Shown here piece after piece: positions 52,877 through 62,354 of a DNA stretch of 64,000 nt. Below the pieces are notes generated by a model. The model was given only the letters and a program-made list of their open reading frames with translations. It had not been told where the DNA came from and did not search any database. How positions within the stretch are numbered: position 1 is the stretch's first letter; the number at the start of each line of letters is the position of its first letter. The translations under genes were made by a program, and so were the position numbers. Source of the DNA: Candidatus Kutchimonas denitrificans (GTDB lineage: Bacteria; Gemmatimonadota; Gemmatimonadetes; Palauibacterales; KS3-K002); assembly GCA_011774835.1 (NCBI GenBank), contig JAACAK010000114.1:881-64880 (forward strand). The letters are read 5' to 3'.

Positions 52877-54672
52877 CGAGCCGTCGCCTCCCCGGCCGGC
52901 GCCGGGGCCTGGTTCTCCAGGTAGTAGGCGATCAGCCGCGACACGATCGGCGCCGCGGCCGACGAGCCGTGACCGCCCCCCTCGACGATGGCCGCCGCCA
53001 CGATGGCCGGCTCCTCAGCCGGCGCGAAGCCCAGGAACCATGCGTGGTCCTCGCCGTGCGGGTTCTGCGCCGTGCCCGTCTTTCCCGCCAGGGTCCAGCG
53101 GCGAAGCCGCGAGCCGCGAGCCGTACCGCCGGGGGCGTTGACAACCTCGACCAGTGAGTTTCTCAGCTGGTCCAGCTGTTCGTCCGACAGCGGCAGGGAA
53201 CCGGAGGGCTCCGCCCGCGGGCCGTCGCGGCTGATGCGCGGCGTGGGCAGGGTGCCGCCGCTGGCGAGGGCGGCGAAGAACTGGGTCATCTTGAGCGGGC
53301 TCTGCGCGTTCTCTCCCTGCCCGATCGCCAGGTTGAGCACCACCGAGTTCGTCCAGCCGCTCGGGCCGTAGCGGCGATTGTACCACGCGGTGTCGGGCGG
53401 AAAGATGCCGGCGTTGTCGATCGGCAGGTCGATCCCGGTCGGGCGGGTGAACCCGAACTCTCGCACGCCTTCGAGCATCCCTTCCAGCGTGATCTTGAGA
53501 CCGAGTTGGTAGAAGTAGACATCGCAGCTCTCACGGATCGCGCCGTTCAGGTCGAGCGACCCGTGGCCGGACGGCGTCCAGCACTTGAAGACGCGTCCGT
53601 AGTACATCAGCGCGCCGCGACAGGTGATCGGCATCCGCGTGTCGATATCGGCGTCACCCTCCGCCATGGCGATGCCGGCCACCACCAGCTTGAACGTCGA
53701 GCCCGGGGCGTAGGTCGCGGAGACGGCGCGGTTGAACAGCGGCCGACCGGGGTCGGCGTTGAGCGTCCGCCAGTGAGACGGCTCCACTCCGCCGACGAAG
53801 ACGTTCGGGTCGAAGCTGGGCGCGCTGTACATGGCCAGCACGGCCCCGCTAGCCGGCTCGAGGGCGACGACCGCCCCCCGCATCGTGTCGGGGAACAGGT
53901 CGGCGATAACCTTCTGCAGCCCGACATCGATGTTGACGTGGATATCGACGCCGGGGGTGGCGGCGATCGGCTCCCGGCCCCTGAAGCCGCCCACCAGGCG
54001 GCCGAGGGCGTTGACCTCCACGTAACGAACGCCGGGCGTGCCCGCCAGCAGCCGATCGTAGACGCGCTCGATCCCTGAGCGTCCCACCACGCGGCCTGGC
54101 TCGTATCCCTCGAACTCGGCCAGCCGCAGCTCCTCATCCCCGATCTCGCCGACATAGCCGATGACGTGGGCCAACAGCTCACCCCACGGATAGTGCCGCT
54201 TCGGCGCCGTCTCGATCACGATGCCGCCCGGCAGGTACGCGCGTCGCTCCTCGATGGCCGAGACCTCGGAGAACGTCGCGTCGCTCTCCACCACGACAGG
54301 GCGGTTGGGGTGCTGGCGGTAATTCGCCATCAGCCCGTCGATCTTTTCGTCCGAGTGGCCGAGGATCACGGCCAGCTGCTCGAGCACGACCCGCAGCGAG
54401 TCGGCGGAGAGCGGCAGCGCGACGATGGAATAGCCGGGCACGTTCTCGGCTATGACCGTGCCGTTGCGATCGTAGATGCTGCCGCGCGCCGCCGGGACCG
54501 GAAGGGCGCGGATACGGTTCTCGTCCGACCGCAACACGTAGGTCGTGTGCTTGAGCACCTGGATGCGGAAAAACTGGAGGCCGAGGGCGAAGATGGCGAG
54601 CAGGGCCAGCCAGCGGGCGAAGAGCGCCCGGCCCTGACGCTGCGTCGCCTGAGTGCTGATGACCGGGCTCAC
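52873..54672 (-). CDS. mrdA: Penicillin-binding protein 2 (elongation transpeptidase)
   Basis: A 599-residue class B PBP anchored by one N-terminal span (ARWLALLAIFALGLQFFRIQVL). The dimer domain spans about 60-250. The transpeptidase has SxxK as STFK (Ser325, Lys328), SxN as SCD (in RESCDVYFYQLG), and KTG as KTGTAQ (Lys531). It cross-links lateral wall strands made by RodA. It overlaps mreD and rodA by 4 bp each. Confidence 0.95.
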   Translation of the reverse strand: MSPVISTQATQRQGRALFARWLALLAIFALGLQFFRIQVLKHTTYVLRSDENRIRALPVPAARGSIYDRNGTVIAENVPGYSIVALPLSADSLRVVLEQLAVILGHSDEKIDGLMANYRQHPNRPVVVESDATFSEVSAIEERRAYLPGGIVIETAPKRHYPWGELLAHVIGYVGEIGDEELRLAEFEGYEPGRVVGRSGIERVYDRLLAGTPGVRYVEVNALGRLVGGFRGREPIAATPGVDIHVNIDVGLQKVIADLFPDTMRGAVVALEPASGAVLAMYSAPSFDPNVFVGGVEPSHWRTLNADPGRPLFNRAVSATYAPGSTFKLVVAGIAMAEGDADIDTRMPITCRGALMYYGRVFKCWTPSGHGSLDLNGAIRESCDVYFYQLGLKITLEGMLEGVREFGFTRPTGIDLPIDNAGIFPPDTAWYNRRYGPSGWTNSVVLNLAIGQGENAQSPLKMTQFFAALASGGTLPTPRISRDGPRAEPSGSLPLSDEQLDQLRNSLVEVVNAPGGTARGSRLRRWTLAGKTGTAQNPHGEDHAWFLGFAPAEEPAIVAAAIVEGGGHGSSAAAPIVSRLIAYYLENQAPAPAGEATAR

Positions 54673-55145
54673 GAGGCTTTCGCCATGATGGGAACGACCA
54701 TGTACCCGACGACGCCGGTGGCGATGGCGTCTACGGGCGCCTGCAACAGGACGAAGAAGAGCGAGTCACCTCCGATGGCCAGGTAGCTCGTGACCTCGAA
54801 GAGCCACGTCCCGATGAACAGATAGGTACCGATGAACAGAATCTCCTCTCCCACGAACAGATCCCGCGTCAGCGAGCCGAGATAACCCAGAAGCACCAGC
54901 AGCAAGGTCGCCAGGCCGAAATGGCTGACCGCCATAGCGTCCTCCAGCAGACCCAAGGCGAACCCGAGCGCCGCGGCGGCTCCGGGCCGGAGCTGGCGCG
55001 CGGCGACCAGGACGCCGCAGACCAATAAGTTCGGAGCTGCGAACCAGGAGTCAAACAGCGGGCCGAACAGGAAGTGAAGGAAGGCGAGGATCAGCACCAG
55101 AACGACGAGGACGACGTTGACGCCGCTGCGGTCGACCTCGATCAT
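54669..55145 (-). CDS. mreD: Rod-shape determining protein MreD
   Basis: A 158-residue inner-membrane protein with about five spans and the short MreD layout (VLVVLVLILAFLHFLF, GAAAALGFALGLLEDAMAVSHFGLATLLLVLLGYL). The LGLLEDA motif is conserved in MreD. It connects MreC to the elongasome. Exact 4-bp overlaps on both sides. Confidence 0.85.
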   Translation of the reverse strand: MIEVDRSGVNVVLVVLVLILAFLHFLFGPLFDSWFAAPNLLVCGVLVAARQLRPGAAAALGFALGLLEDAMAVSHFGLATLLLVLLGYLGSLTRDLFVGEEILFIGTYLFIGTWLFEVTSYLAIGGDSLFFVLLQAPVDAIATGVVGYMVVPIMAKAS

Positions 55146-56032
55146 CGCGGACCCCCCGCGCCCTCCGCACCCGCCGCCCCTCCGGCCGACCAGACCTCGG
55201 TCAGGTCCGCCTCGGCCGCGTCATCCAGAACGACCATGGCTTCACGGACCGCGTCGGGCAAGACCGCCGGCTCGACGAGATAGCTCTTGGCCCAGCCGGC
55301 TTCGGCGCTGACCAGCTCGATCACACGGCCGATCGGGATGCCCCGGGGAAAGACGCCGCCCATCCCGGACGTGACGATCTCCGTACCCGCCGCCAGCTCG
55401 ACCTGGTATGGCGCTCCCTCCAGCTGCATCACCGGCGCCTCCCCGCTCAGCGGCCGGATGATCCCGAACACCCGGCCGTCGGCGGTCATGGCGCTCACGC
55501 GGAAATCCGGATGGGTCCAGAAGTCACCCGTCGCCTGGCCAGGAGCCACCATACGGACCACCCCGACCAGACCGCCGGAGGTGACCACGGGCGAATTCCT
55601 CCGAACGCCGTCGCCAGCCCCGGCATCGAGGACGAACGAGCGCTTGACCTCCTCACCCGCCCGGCCCGCCGGGTCGAGGTTGGCCGGCAGGAAGTATTGC
55701 GGACCGCGCTCCGCCAGATCGATGAGGGCACGCAGCCGCCGGTTCTCCTCTTCGACGTTTTGCAGCGCCAGCAGTTGCGCGGCCAGCGAATCGCGCTCGC
55801 GACGCAACCCATCGATGTGGCCGCGGAGCGCTCGCATGTCGGAGAACCAGCTTTGCAGGCGAAGCACGGGGGCGAGGACGGTCGAGCGCAAAGTGGTGGA
55901 AACCGCGAGCTGGCGCTCGTGGGGCAGCGTCATCAGCACCGCCGCAGCGAGGAGCAGCAGGAACAGGAACAGGAGGTCGCGGCGCGCCAGGCGCCTCGCT
56001 CCGGACTCCGGGTTACCGCCAGGACGATTCAG
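55142..56032 (-). CDS. mreC: Rod-shape determining protein MreC, probable CTG start
   Basis: A 296-residue periplasmic protein anchored by one span. The frame has an in-frame TAG at 56056 and only ATA, CCG, CGG, AGT, GCT, GTC, CGT before CTG 56032; no ATG, GTG or TTG stands upstream of the transmembrane segment. Starting at the internal GTG 55939 would cut off the anchor RRLARRDLLFLFLLLLAAA that MreC needs. The CTG overlaps the mreB stop as CTGA. Coiled coil about 60-100 (RRERDSLAAQLLALQNVEEENRRLRALI) and the beta-domain DAGAGDGVRRNSPVVTSGGLVGVV follow as normal. Confidence 0.85.
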   Translation of the reverse strand: MNRPGGNPESGARRLARRDLLFLFLLLLAAAVLMTLPHERQLAVSTTLRSTVLAPVLRLQSWFSDMRALRGHIDGLRRERDSLAAQLLALQNVEEENRRLRALIDLAERGPQYFLPANLDPAGRAGEEVKRSFVLDAGAGDGVRRNSPVVTSGGLVGVVRMVAPGQATGDFWTHPDFRVSAMTADGRVFGIIRPLSGEAPVMQLEGAPYQVELAAGTEIVTSGMGGVFPRGIPIGRVIELVSAEAGWAKSYLVEPAVLPDAVREAMVVLDDAAEADLTEVWSAGGAAGAEGAGGPR

Positions 56033-57066
56033 ACGGACAGCACTCCGCGGTATCTAGGCAGGTCATCCAGAATGCGCCCCGCACCCCGCACGACGCAGGT
56101 GAGAGGCTCTTCGTCAACATGGATGGGCAGGTTCGTCTCCTCCTGCAACAGCCGGTCGAGCCCGCGGATCAGCGAGCCGCCACCGGTCATGACGATCCCC
56201 CGATCGACGATGTCGCTGGCCAGCTCGGGCGGCGTGATCTCCAGGGCGCGCCGTACCGCTTCGACGACCTGCTGGATCGGCTCCTGGATGTGTTCACGTA
56301 TCTCCTCGGAGTGAATCCGCACGGTCTTCGGTATGCCGGACACCAGATCCCGGCCTTTGACATCCATCTCCCGTTCTTCGCCGACGGGAGCGGCCGAGCC
56401 GATCTGGATCTTGATCGCCTCGGCCGTCGGCTCGCCGATCAGCAGGTTGTAGTTCTTGCGCAGGAAGGTGACGATGGCCGCGTCGATCTCGTCGCCGCCG
56501 ACCCGGATCGACGTGTCGGACACGATGCCGCCCAGCGCGATCACCGCGATCTCGGTCGTGCCGCCGCCGATGTCGATCACCATGTTCCCGGTCGGCGTCT
56601 CCACCGGCAGCCCCACGCCGATCGCCGCCGCCATCGGCTCCGCCACCATGTACACCTCTTTGGCGCCCGCCGCCTGCGCTCCGGCCCGCACCGCCCGGCG
56701 CTCCAGCTCGGTGATCCCCGACGGCACCCCGATCACCACTCTCGGCTTCAGCCGAAAGACGCGCTTCGCCGTCACCATCTTGAGGAAGTGACGGAGCATC
56801 AGCTCGCTCACGTCGACATCGGCGATCACCCCGTCCTTCAGCGGCCGTACCGCCTCGATACCGCCCGGCGTTCGGCCCAGCATCCCCTTCGCCGCCAGCC
56901 CCACACCCAGCACCTTGCCGTTCGACTTGTCCACCGCCACCACCGACGGCTCGTTGAGAACGATGCCCTCGCCCTTCACGTAGATCAGCGTGTTGGCGGT
57001 GCCCAGATCGACAGCGATGTCGTTGACCGGAAGCAGCCTACCGGAATCGAACCAGCCGAAGCCCAT
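56029..57066 (-). CDS. mreB: Rod-shape determining actin homolog MreB
   Basis: A 345-residue actin-like filament protein that guides wall synthesis. DLGTANTLIYVKGEGIVLNEPSVVA, GMLGRTPGGIEAVRPLKDGVIADVD, MVIDIGGGTTEIAVI and GGDEIDAAIVTFLRKNYNLLIGE are the nucleotide-binding segments. The start has GGAGG 12 nt upstream. First gene of the mreBCD-mrdA-rodA operon, with its own likely promoter. Confidence 0.97.
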   Translation of the reverse strand: MGFGWFDSGRLLPVNDIAVDLGTANTLIYVKGEGIVLNEPSVVAVDKSNGKVLGVGLAAKGMLGRTPGGIEAVRPLKDGVIADVDVSELMLRHFLKMVTAKRVFRLKPRVVIGVPSGITELERRAVRAGAQAAGAKEVYMVAEPMAAAIGVGLPVETPTGNMVIDIGGGTTEIAVIALGGIVSDTSIRVGGDEIDAAIVTFLRKNYNLLIGEPTAEAIKIQIGSAAPVGEEREMDVKGRDLVSGIPKTVRIHSEEIREHIQEPIQQVVEAVRRALEITPPELASDIVDRGIVMTGGGSLIRGLDRLLQEETNLPIHVDEEPLTCVVRGAGRILDDLPRYRGVLSV

Positions 57067-57161
57067 GGATTAGCTATTCCTCCCCGGCGATGGACGGGAG
57101 CACACCGCCTTCCGAACCCTCACCTCCCCACAGCAGGCGGGACAGGGCAGTCTAGCGGAGA

Positions 57162-57190
57162 ATAGTAGACAGAAAGGCGGAAAGGGGCAA
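57162..57190 (-). promoter_or_regulatory. Promoter for the mre operon
   Basis: Minus strand TTGCCC (57190-57185), exactly 17 bp, TACTAT (57167-57162). Each 4 of 6 but with ideal spacing and an AT-rich context. Leader of about 90 nt. Upstream at 57206-57220 lies the perfect palindrome GAGGTA-GTA-TACCTC. Confidence 0.4.
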
Positions 57191-57205
57191 AGGGTGGGGG
57201 AGCCA

Positions 57206-57220
57206 GAGGTAGTATACCTC
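57206..57220. promoter_or_regulatory. 15-bp palindrome between ald and mreB
   Basis: GAGGTA and TACCTC flank a 3-bp centre, and the whole is a perfect inverted repeat. It stands 15 bp upstream of the -35 box of the mre operon and also downstream of the ald stop; it may be an operator or part of the ald transcription end. Confidence 0.35.
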
Positions 57221-57266
57221 ACCCTGCCCAACCCCGCCAGACCCGGAACCCGGACACCCGCCGCCC

Positions 57267-58379
57267 CTACAGTATCCTCTCGATCGGCGTATAGTCGAGC
57301 CCGAACGCCTCGGCGACGCCCTCGCAGGTCACCTTATTGTCCACCATGTTGACGCCGAGGGCGAGGGGTCGATCGGCGCGACAGGCCTCTTTCCACCCAT
57401 TGTCGGCGAGCTTGAGTGCGTACGGGATGGTGGCGTTGGTGAGGGCGAGGGTCGAGGTGCGGGGCACCGCGCCGGGCATATTGGCGACGCAGTAGTGGAT
57501 GACGCCCTCGACGACGAAGGTCGGGTCCTCGTGAGTCGTGGGTCGCACGGTCTCGACGCAGCCGCCCTGGTCGACGGCGACATCGACGATGACCGCGCCA
57601 TCGCGCATGAGCTTGAGATCCTCCTCGAGCACGAGGTGCGGGGCCTTGGCTCCGGGGAGCAAGACGGCACCGACCAGCAGGTCGGCGTGCTGGATCATGT
57701 CGAGGACGTTGTGCCGGTTCGAGTAGGCGGTGACGACGTTGGCCGGCATCACGTCGTCGAGGTAGCGGAGCCGGGGCAGGCTCACGTCGAGGATGGTAAC
57801 CCGGGCGCCGAGGCCGGCGGCCATCTTCGCGGCCTGGGTGCCCACCACGCCGCCGCCGAGCACCACGACCTCGGCCGACGGCACGCCGGGTACGCCGCCC
57901 AGCAGGATACCGCGACCGCCGTAGGTCCTTTCCAGGTACTTGGCGCCTTCCTGGACGGCCATCCGGCCGGCGACCTCGCTCATCGGGGTCAGCAGGGGCA
58001 GCTCGCCGTTGGGGAGCTGAACGGTCTCGTAGGCGATCGAGACCGCTCCGCTCTCCAGCAGCGCCTTGGTCAACGTCTCCGACGCGGCGAAATGGAAGTA
58101 GGTGAAGAGGACGTGGTCGGGCTTGATGCGGGGATACTCCACGGCGATGGGCTCTTTGACCTTTACGATCATCTCAGCCTCGGCCCACAGCGCGTCCACA
58201 TCATCGACGATCTTCGCGCCGACACCCTCGAAGGCGGCGTCATCGAAGCCGCTCCCCAGCCCGGCACCCTTCTCGATCAGGAGCGTGTGCCCGTGGGCGA
58301 CCAGCTGCTCGGCCCCGGCCGGGACCATGGCGATCCTGTTCTCTCCCGGTTTGATTTCCTGTGGTACCCCTACGATCAT
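57267..58379 (-). CDS. ald: Alanine dehydrogenase
   Basis: A 370-residue NAD-dependent enzyme interconverting L-alanine and pyruvate plus ammonia. [39 protein letters not shown] (substrate His), [28 protein letters not shown] (NAD fold) and [19 protein letters not shown] are the family motifs. It lies 4 bp after the M16 peptidase gene, an arrangement consistent with co-transcription. Confidence 0.96.
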   Translation of the reverse strand: MIVGVPQEIKPGENRIAMVPAGAEQLVAHGHTLLIEKGAGLGSGFDDAAFEGVGAKIVDDVDALWAEAEMIVKVKEPIAVEYPRIKPDHVLFTYFHFAASETLTKALLESGAVSIAYETVQLPNGELPLLTPMSEVAGRMAVQEGAKYLERTYGGRGILLGGVPGVPSAEVVVLGGGVVGTQAAKMAAGLGARVTILDVSLPRLRYLDDVMPANVVTAYSNRHNVLDMIQHADLLVGAVLLPGAKAPHLVLEEDLKLMRDGAVIVDVAVDQGGCVETVRPTTHEDPTFVVEGVIHYCVANMPGAVPRTSTLALTNATIPYALKLADNGWKEACRADRPLALGVNMVDNKVTCEGVAEAFGLDYTPIERIL

Positions 58380-58383
58380 CGTT

Positions 58384-59703
58384 CTAGCCTTTCTCGCTGT
58401 TGCCGACGGAATCCTCTAATCGCACGGGATCTCTATTCTGCGCTGCGGCCCCACCGTCGGGGCCGAGACTGATGATCGTCTGCCGCTCGGGAGCATAATG
58501 CTCGCGACAAATCCGGGCCACCTCCGCCTCGCTGACGGCGTCGATCCGAGCGCAGATCTCGTCCAGTTTCAGGTAGGGCTCCCCATAAAGTGCAACGCCG
58601 GCCAGGCGCTGTAAACGAGCCGACGACGACTCCAGCGACAGGACGACCTGCCCCTTCGTCTGCCTCTTGATCGAGCTCAGCTCCTCCTCCGACATGCCGT
58701 TCGCCGCCACCTCACCCAGCTCCTCCCTTACCTCGTCCACCGCCCTCAGGGCCGTATCCGACCGCGTCGCCATGTAGACGCCCGCGTGTCCGCCGCGGTC
58801 GTAGAACGACTGGTACGAGTAGACCGTGTACGCGAGACCCAGCTCCTCCCGAACCCGCTGAAACAGCCGACTGCTCATGCCGCCGCCCAGCGCGGTGGAG
58901 ACCAGGATCGCCGCGTAGCGGCGGGGGTCGCTGCGCGGGAACAGCGACGCGCCCAGACAGATATGGACCTGGGCGGAGTCGCGCCGGATGTGGACCGTCT
59001 CCGGTGCCGCCGGGGTCGGCTCCGGAACGCTGGGAGCTTCCTTGTTCCCGTCGCTATTGGGGAAGTTCCGTGCCACGAGCTCGAGCAGCGCCTCGTGGCT
59101 CACGTTGCCCGCCGCCGCCACGACACAGGTCTCCGGCCGGTAGGCCGTGCGCCAGAGCGTCTCCAGATCGTCTCGCGATATCGCCCGAACCGTGTCGGCT
59201 GTGCCCAGAACGGGACGGCCGTAGGGGTGATCGTCCCAGAGCGCGGCGGCGTGAAGGTCGAACACCAGCTCCTCCGGCGTGTCCTCGACGCCGGCGATCT
59301 CCTCGAGGATCACCTGGCGCTCCAGCTCCAGATCCTCCGGGCGCAGCAGAGGGTGGAAGATCAGATCGGTGAGCACGTCCACCGCCATCGGGAGATGTTC
59401 GTCCAGGACCCGGGCGTGGCAGGCGGTGTGCTCCCGCGAGGTGTACGCGTCGAGCGCGCCGCCGATCCCTTCGATCTCGAGGGCGATCTCCCGGGCGCTG
59501 CGGCGCTCGGTCCCTTTGAAGATCATGTGCTCGAGCAGGTGGGCGGCGCCCATCCGCTCGGCGCCGTCGTGGCTGGCGCCCCAGGGGACCCAGATCCCCA
59601 CGGCCACCGAGCGCAGACCCGGGATATGCTCCGACAGGACCCGAGGCCCATCGTCGAGCCGGGTGCTGTAGACACGGTCGTCGAGCTGAACCGTTTCAGG
59701 CAC
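58384..59703 (-). CDS. M16 family zinc metallopeptidase (PqqL/processing-peptidase-like)
   Basis: A 439-residue inverzincin. The HxxEH site is His55, Glu58, His59 (HLLEH), with the third ligand Glu in LELERQVILEEI about 75 residues later. The second half keeps the inactive partner fold with ALGGGMSSRLFQRVREELGLAYTVYSY. Homologs such as B. subtilis MlpA/YmxG often lie after pnp, as here. Cytosolic; substrates are probably small peptides. CAGGAG 7 nt before the ATG decides the start. Confidence 0.94.
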   Translation of the reverse strand: MPETVQLDDRVYSTRLDDGPRVLSEHIPGLRSVAVGIWVPWGASHDGAERMGAAHLLEHMIFKGTERRSAREIALEIEGIGGALDAYTSREHTACHARVLDEHLPMAVDVLTDLIFHPLLRPEDLELERQVILEEIAGVEDTPEELVFDLHAAALWDDHPYGRPVLGTADTVRAISRDDLETLWRTAYRPETCVVAAAGNVSHEALLELVARNFPNSDGNKEAPSVPEPTPAAPETVHIRRDSAQVHICLGASLFPRSDPRRYAAILVSTALGGGMSSRLFQRVREELGLAYTVYSYQSFYDRGGHAGVYMATRSDTALRAVDEVREELGEVAANGMSEEELSSIKRQTKGQVVLSLESSSARLQRLAGVALYGEPYLKLDEICARIDAVSEAEVARICREHYAPERQTIISLGPDGGAAAQNRDPVRLEDSVGNSEKG

Positions 59704-59765
59704 GAGTCGCTCCTGCAGGATGGTTGGCCGGGGGTTCGAGCCGCCGTGTGGCCCCCCCGAAAACG

Positions 59766-59804
59766 GCGAAAGCCTGCCCCGCGTGAACGGAGCAGGCTTC
59801 GCCA
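59766..59804 (-). terminator. Intrinsic-like terminator after pnp
   Basis: On the minus strand GGCGAAGCCTGCTCCG pairs with CGGGGCAGGCTTTCGCC across a 6-nt loop with one G-T pair and one bulge, followed by GTTTTC. It lies 23 bp after the pnp stop and before the peptidase gene, so it probably reduces read-through between them. Confidence 0.55.
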
Positions 59805-59826
59805 GAGACCGGACCGACGGCCTGGC

Positions 59827-61953
59827 TCACGACGTCTTCGCCGTCTCCGCCTCGGTCTCCTCCTTCATCGCGGCGCGCCGCGACAGCCGCATGCGCCCAC
59901 GATCGTCCACGGAGATCAGCTTGACCTTCACCGTGTCTCCGGTTTTGAGGACGTCCTCGGTCTTCTCGACGCGTCCTTCTTCGAGCTCCGAGATGTGACA
60001 CAGCGCCTCGACACCGGGGAGGATCTCGACGAAAGCGCCGAACGAGGTCGTGTTCTTGACGACGCCCTCGTAGATGCGGCCGATCTCCGGCTCCTGGACG
60101 AGCGACTCGACGATCTCCCGCGCCCGCTCGCCCGCTTCGCCGCTCACCGACGAGATCGTCACCAGGCCGCTGTCCTCGATGTTGACCTCGGCGCCCGTCT
60201 GTTCCTCGATGCCGCGTATGGTCTTCCCCTTCGGCCCGATCACGTCGCCGATCTTGTCCGGCTTGACCTGCAGCGTGATGATCCGCGGCGCCGTCGGCGA
60301 CAGCTTGGACCGCGGCTCCGCCAGCGTCTTGGCCATGATGTCGAGAATGGCCAGCCGAGCCTTGCGGGCCTGGGCGAGGGCCTCGCGCATGAGATCGGTC
60401 GACAGGCCCTGGATCTTGATGTCCATCTGGACCGACGTGATCCCCTCGCGAGTACCGGCGACCTTGAAGTCCATATCGCCCAGATGGTCCTCGATGCCCA
60501 GTATGTCGGTGAGGACCTTGACCTGGTTCCCCTCCTTGATCAGCCCCATGGCGATCCCGGCGCAGGCCGAGCGGACGGGGACGCCGGCATCCATCAGGGC
60601 CAGCGAGCCGCCGCAGACCGTGGCCATCGAGGACGAGCCGTTCGACTCCAGGATGTCGCTGACGATGCGGATCGTGTAGGGGAACTCCTCGTACGGCGGC
60701 AGCAGCGGCTGTAGCGCCCGCTCCGCCAGGGCGCCGTGACCGATCTCGCGGCGCGACGGCCCGCGGAACGGCCGGACCTCGCCGACCGAGAAGGGCGGGA
60801 AGTTGTAGTGCAGCATGAACGACTTGGAGGTCTCCTGCGGGATGTCGATCGAGTCGATCCGCTGCTCGTCCCGGCTGGTGCCGAGCGTGACCACGGCGAG
60901 CGCCTGCGTGCTGCCGCGGGTGAACAGCGCCGAGCCATGGGTTCGGGGCAACAGGCCGACCTCGACGGAGATCGGTCGGATCTCGTCGGTGCCGCGGCCG
61001 TCGACACGCTCGCCCCGGTCGAGGATCTGGCGGCGCAGCGTCTCGTACTCGACCTGGTCCATCGCCCGGGCGACCTCGGACTCGTAGTTCTCGAACTCCT
61101 CGACATCGACCTCCTCGGCCAGCCGCTCGGCGATGTCATCGCGCAGCGCCGACAGCGCCTGCTGCCGCTCCTCTTTGTTGGGCAGGTTGATCGCCTCGTC
61201 GATCCGCTCGGCCGACAGCTGACCGACTCGCTCGGTCACCCGCTCGTCGACCTTCTGGGGCTCCCACTCCATCTTCGGCTTCTTGATCGGGTCGACCAGC
61301 TCGCGCTGCATCTCCACCAGCTCCCGGATGCCCGTGTGCGCGAACTCGAGCGCCTCGACCAGATCTTCCTCCGCCAGCTCGAGGGCGCCGCCCTCGACCA
61401 TGACGATCGAATCCTCGGAGCCCGAGACGATGATGTCGACGTCGGAAAACTCGAGCTGCTGGAAGGTCGGGTTGAGCACCCACTTGCCGTCGAGCCGGCC
61501 GACGCGGACCGCGGCGATCGGGTGCGGGAACGGCACGCTCGAGATGTTGAGCGCCGCCGAGGCCCCGAGCAGGCCGAGCACATCGGCGTCGTTCTCCTGA
61601 TCCGCCGACAGGATGTAGATGGCGACCTGCGTCTCGTTCATGAAGCCCTTCGGGAACAGCGGGCGGATCGAACGGTCGATCTGCCGCGCCGAGATGATCT
61701 CCTTCTCGCCGGGGCGACCTTCGCGCTTGAAGAATCCGCCCGGGATCTTGCCCGCGGCGTAGCTCTTCTCGCGATACTCGACCGTCAGCGGGAAGAAAGG
61801 CAGGTGGGTCGGCTTGTCGTCGGCCACGACCGTGGCCAGGATGACCGTACCACCGAAACCCACGAGGACGGCTCCGTCCGCCTGTCGTGCCATGCGGCCG
61901 GACTCCATCGTCAGGGTCCGTCCCGCGAACTCACGCTCTACTACCGTTGCCAT
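59827..61953 (-). CDS. pnp: Polyribonucleotide nucleotidyltransferase
   Basis: A 708-residue trimeric phosphorolytic exonuclease. Two RNase PH domains (1-220 and about 325-545; the active second one has GIEDHLGDMDFKVAGTREGITS), then KH (about 555-615, IGPKGKTIRGIEEQTGAEVNIEDSG) and S1 (GRIYEGVVKNTTSFGAFVEILPG) domains. Full length. Downstream of rpsO with a structured spacer, the classic order. AGAAGAAGAG precedes the ATG. Confidence 0.97.
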   Translation of the reverse strand: MATVVEREFAGRTLTMESGRMARQADGAVLVGFGGTVILATVVADDKPTHLPFFPLTVEYREKSYAAGKIPGGFFKREGRPGEKEIISARQIDRSIRPLFPKGFMNETQVAIYILSADQENDADVLGLLGASAALNISSVPFPHPIAAVRVGRLDGKWVLNPTFQQLEFSDVDIIVSGSEDSIVMVEGGALELAEEDLVEALEFAHTGIRELVEMQRELVDPIKKPKMEWEPQKVDERVTERVGQLSAERIDEAINLPNKEERQQALSALRDDIAERLAEEVDVEEFENYESEVARAMDQVEYETLRRQILDRGERVDGRGTDEIRPISVEVGLLPRTHGSALFTRGSTQALAVVTLGTSRDEQRIDSIDIPQETSKSFMLHYNFPPFSVGEVRPFRGPSRREIGHGALAERALQPLLPPYEEFPYTIRIVSDILESNGSSSMATVCGGSLALMDAGVPVRSACAGIAMGLIKEGNQVKVLTDILGIEDHLGDMDFKVAGTREGITSVQMDIKIQGLSTDLMREALAQARKARLAILDIMAKTLAEPRSKLSPTAPRIITLQVKPDKIGDVIGPKGKTIRGIEEQTGAEVNIEDSGLVTISSVSGEAGERAREIVESLVQEPEIGRIYEGVVKNTTSFGAFVEILPGVEALCHISELEEGRVEKTEDVLKTGDTVKVKLISVDDRGRMRLSRRAAMKEETEAETAKTS

Positions 61954-62002
61954 AGTCTCTTCTTCTCTTTGCTGATTGTTCTTTCAGCGGTGTGCATGGA
62001 GA

Positions 62003-62030
62003 GACCCCCGAAACCGTCTGGCCGGGGGTC
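62003..62030 (-). promoter_or_regulatory. Hairpin between rpsO and pnp
   Basis: An exact 8-bp stem (GACCCCCG at 62003-62010 with CGGGGGTC at 62023-62030) and a 12-nt loop, with no T-run. In E. coli the same junction carries a terminator and an RNase III site through which PNPase controls its own mRNA. The position suggests a similar role here. Confidence 0.5.
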
Positions 62031-62038
62031 GCTGGGCG

Positions 62039-62308
62039 CTAGCCTCGCAGACCGAGGTCCGCAGTCAGCTGCCGATACGCCTCGGGGTCCTTGCGGCTCA
62101 GATAGCGCAACAGACGCCGACGCTTGCCTACCCAATTGAGCAGGCCTTGCCGACTGTGGTGGTCTTTGGGATGCGTCCGAAGGTGCTCCGTGAGGTCAGC
62201 GATCCGACGGGTCAAAAGGGCGACCTGCACGGCCGTCGAACCCCGATCGCCGGGATGAGCCTGGTACTTCTGGATGAGCTCGTCGCGTTCTTCCTTCGTC
62301 ATCACCAT
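62039..62308 (-). CDS. rpsO: 30S ribosomal protein S15
   Basis: An 89-residue protein that binds the central domain of 16S rRNA. The start chosen, ATG 62308, gives the family's exact length and has GGAGAG 10 nt upstream; a second ATG is two codons later. [53 protein letters not shown] is fully conserved. Confidence 0.97.
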   Translation of the reverse strand: MVMTKEERDELIQKYQAHPGDRGSTAVQVALLTRRIADLTEHLRTHPKDHHSRQGLLNWVGKRRRLLRYLSRKDPEAYRQLTADLGLRG

Positions 62309-62327
62309 GCTACAGACACTCTCCGCC

Positions 62328-62346
62328 GAGCCGCCGAATGCGGCTC
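62328..62346 (-). promoter_or_regulatory. rpsO: 5'-terminal hairpin of the rpsO leader
   Basis: An exact 7-bp stem (GAGCCGC at 62328-62334 with GCGGCTC at 62340-62346) with a 5-nt loop, which would start about 2 nt after the predicted transcription start. S15 represses its own synthesis through a structured leader in several bacteria, so this may be such a site or a 5' stabiliser. Confidence 0.45.
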
Positions 62347-62354
62347 TGTCCTTT

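Noticed and set aside
53138-53143. TTGACA on the plus strand as a promoter.
   Set aside because: It lies inside the mrdA coding region in antisense with no -10 partner or gene downstream.
59729-59750. GGGGGTTCGAGCC looks like a tRNA T-arm.
   Set aside because: The matching stem, acceptor arm and anticodon arm are missing; it is part of a G-rich stretch after the pnp hairpin.
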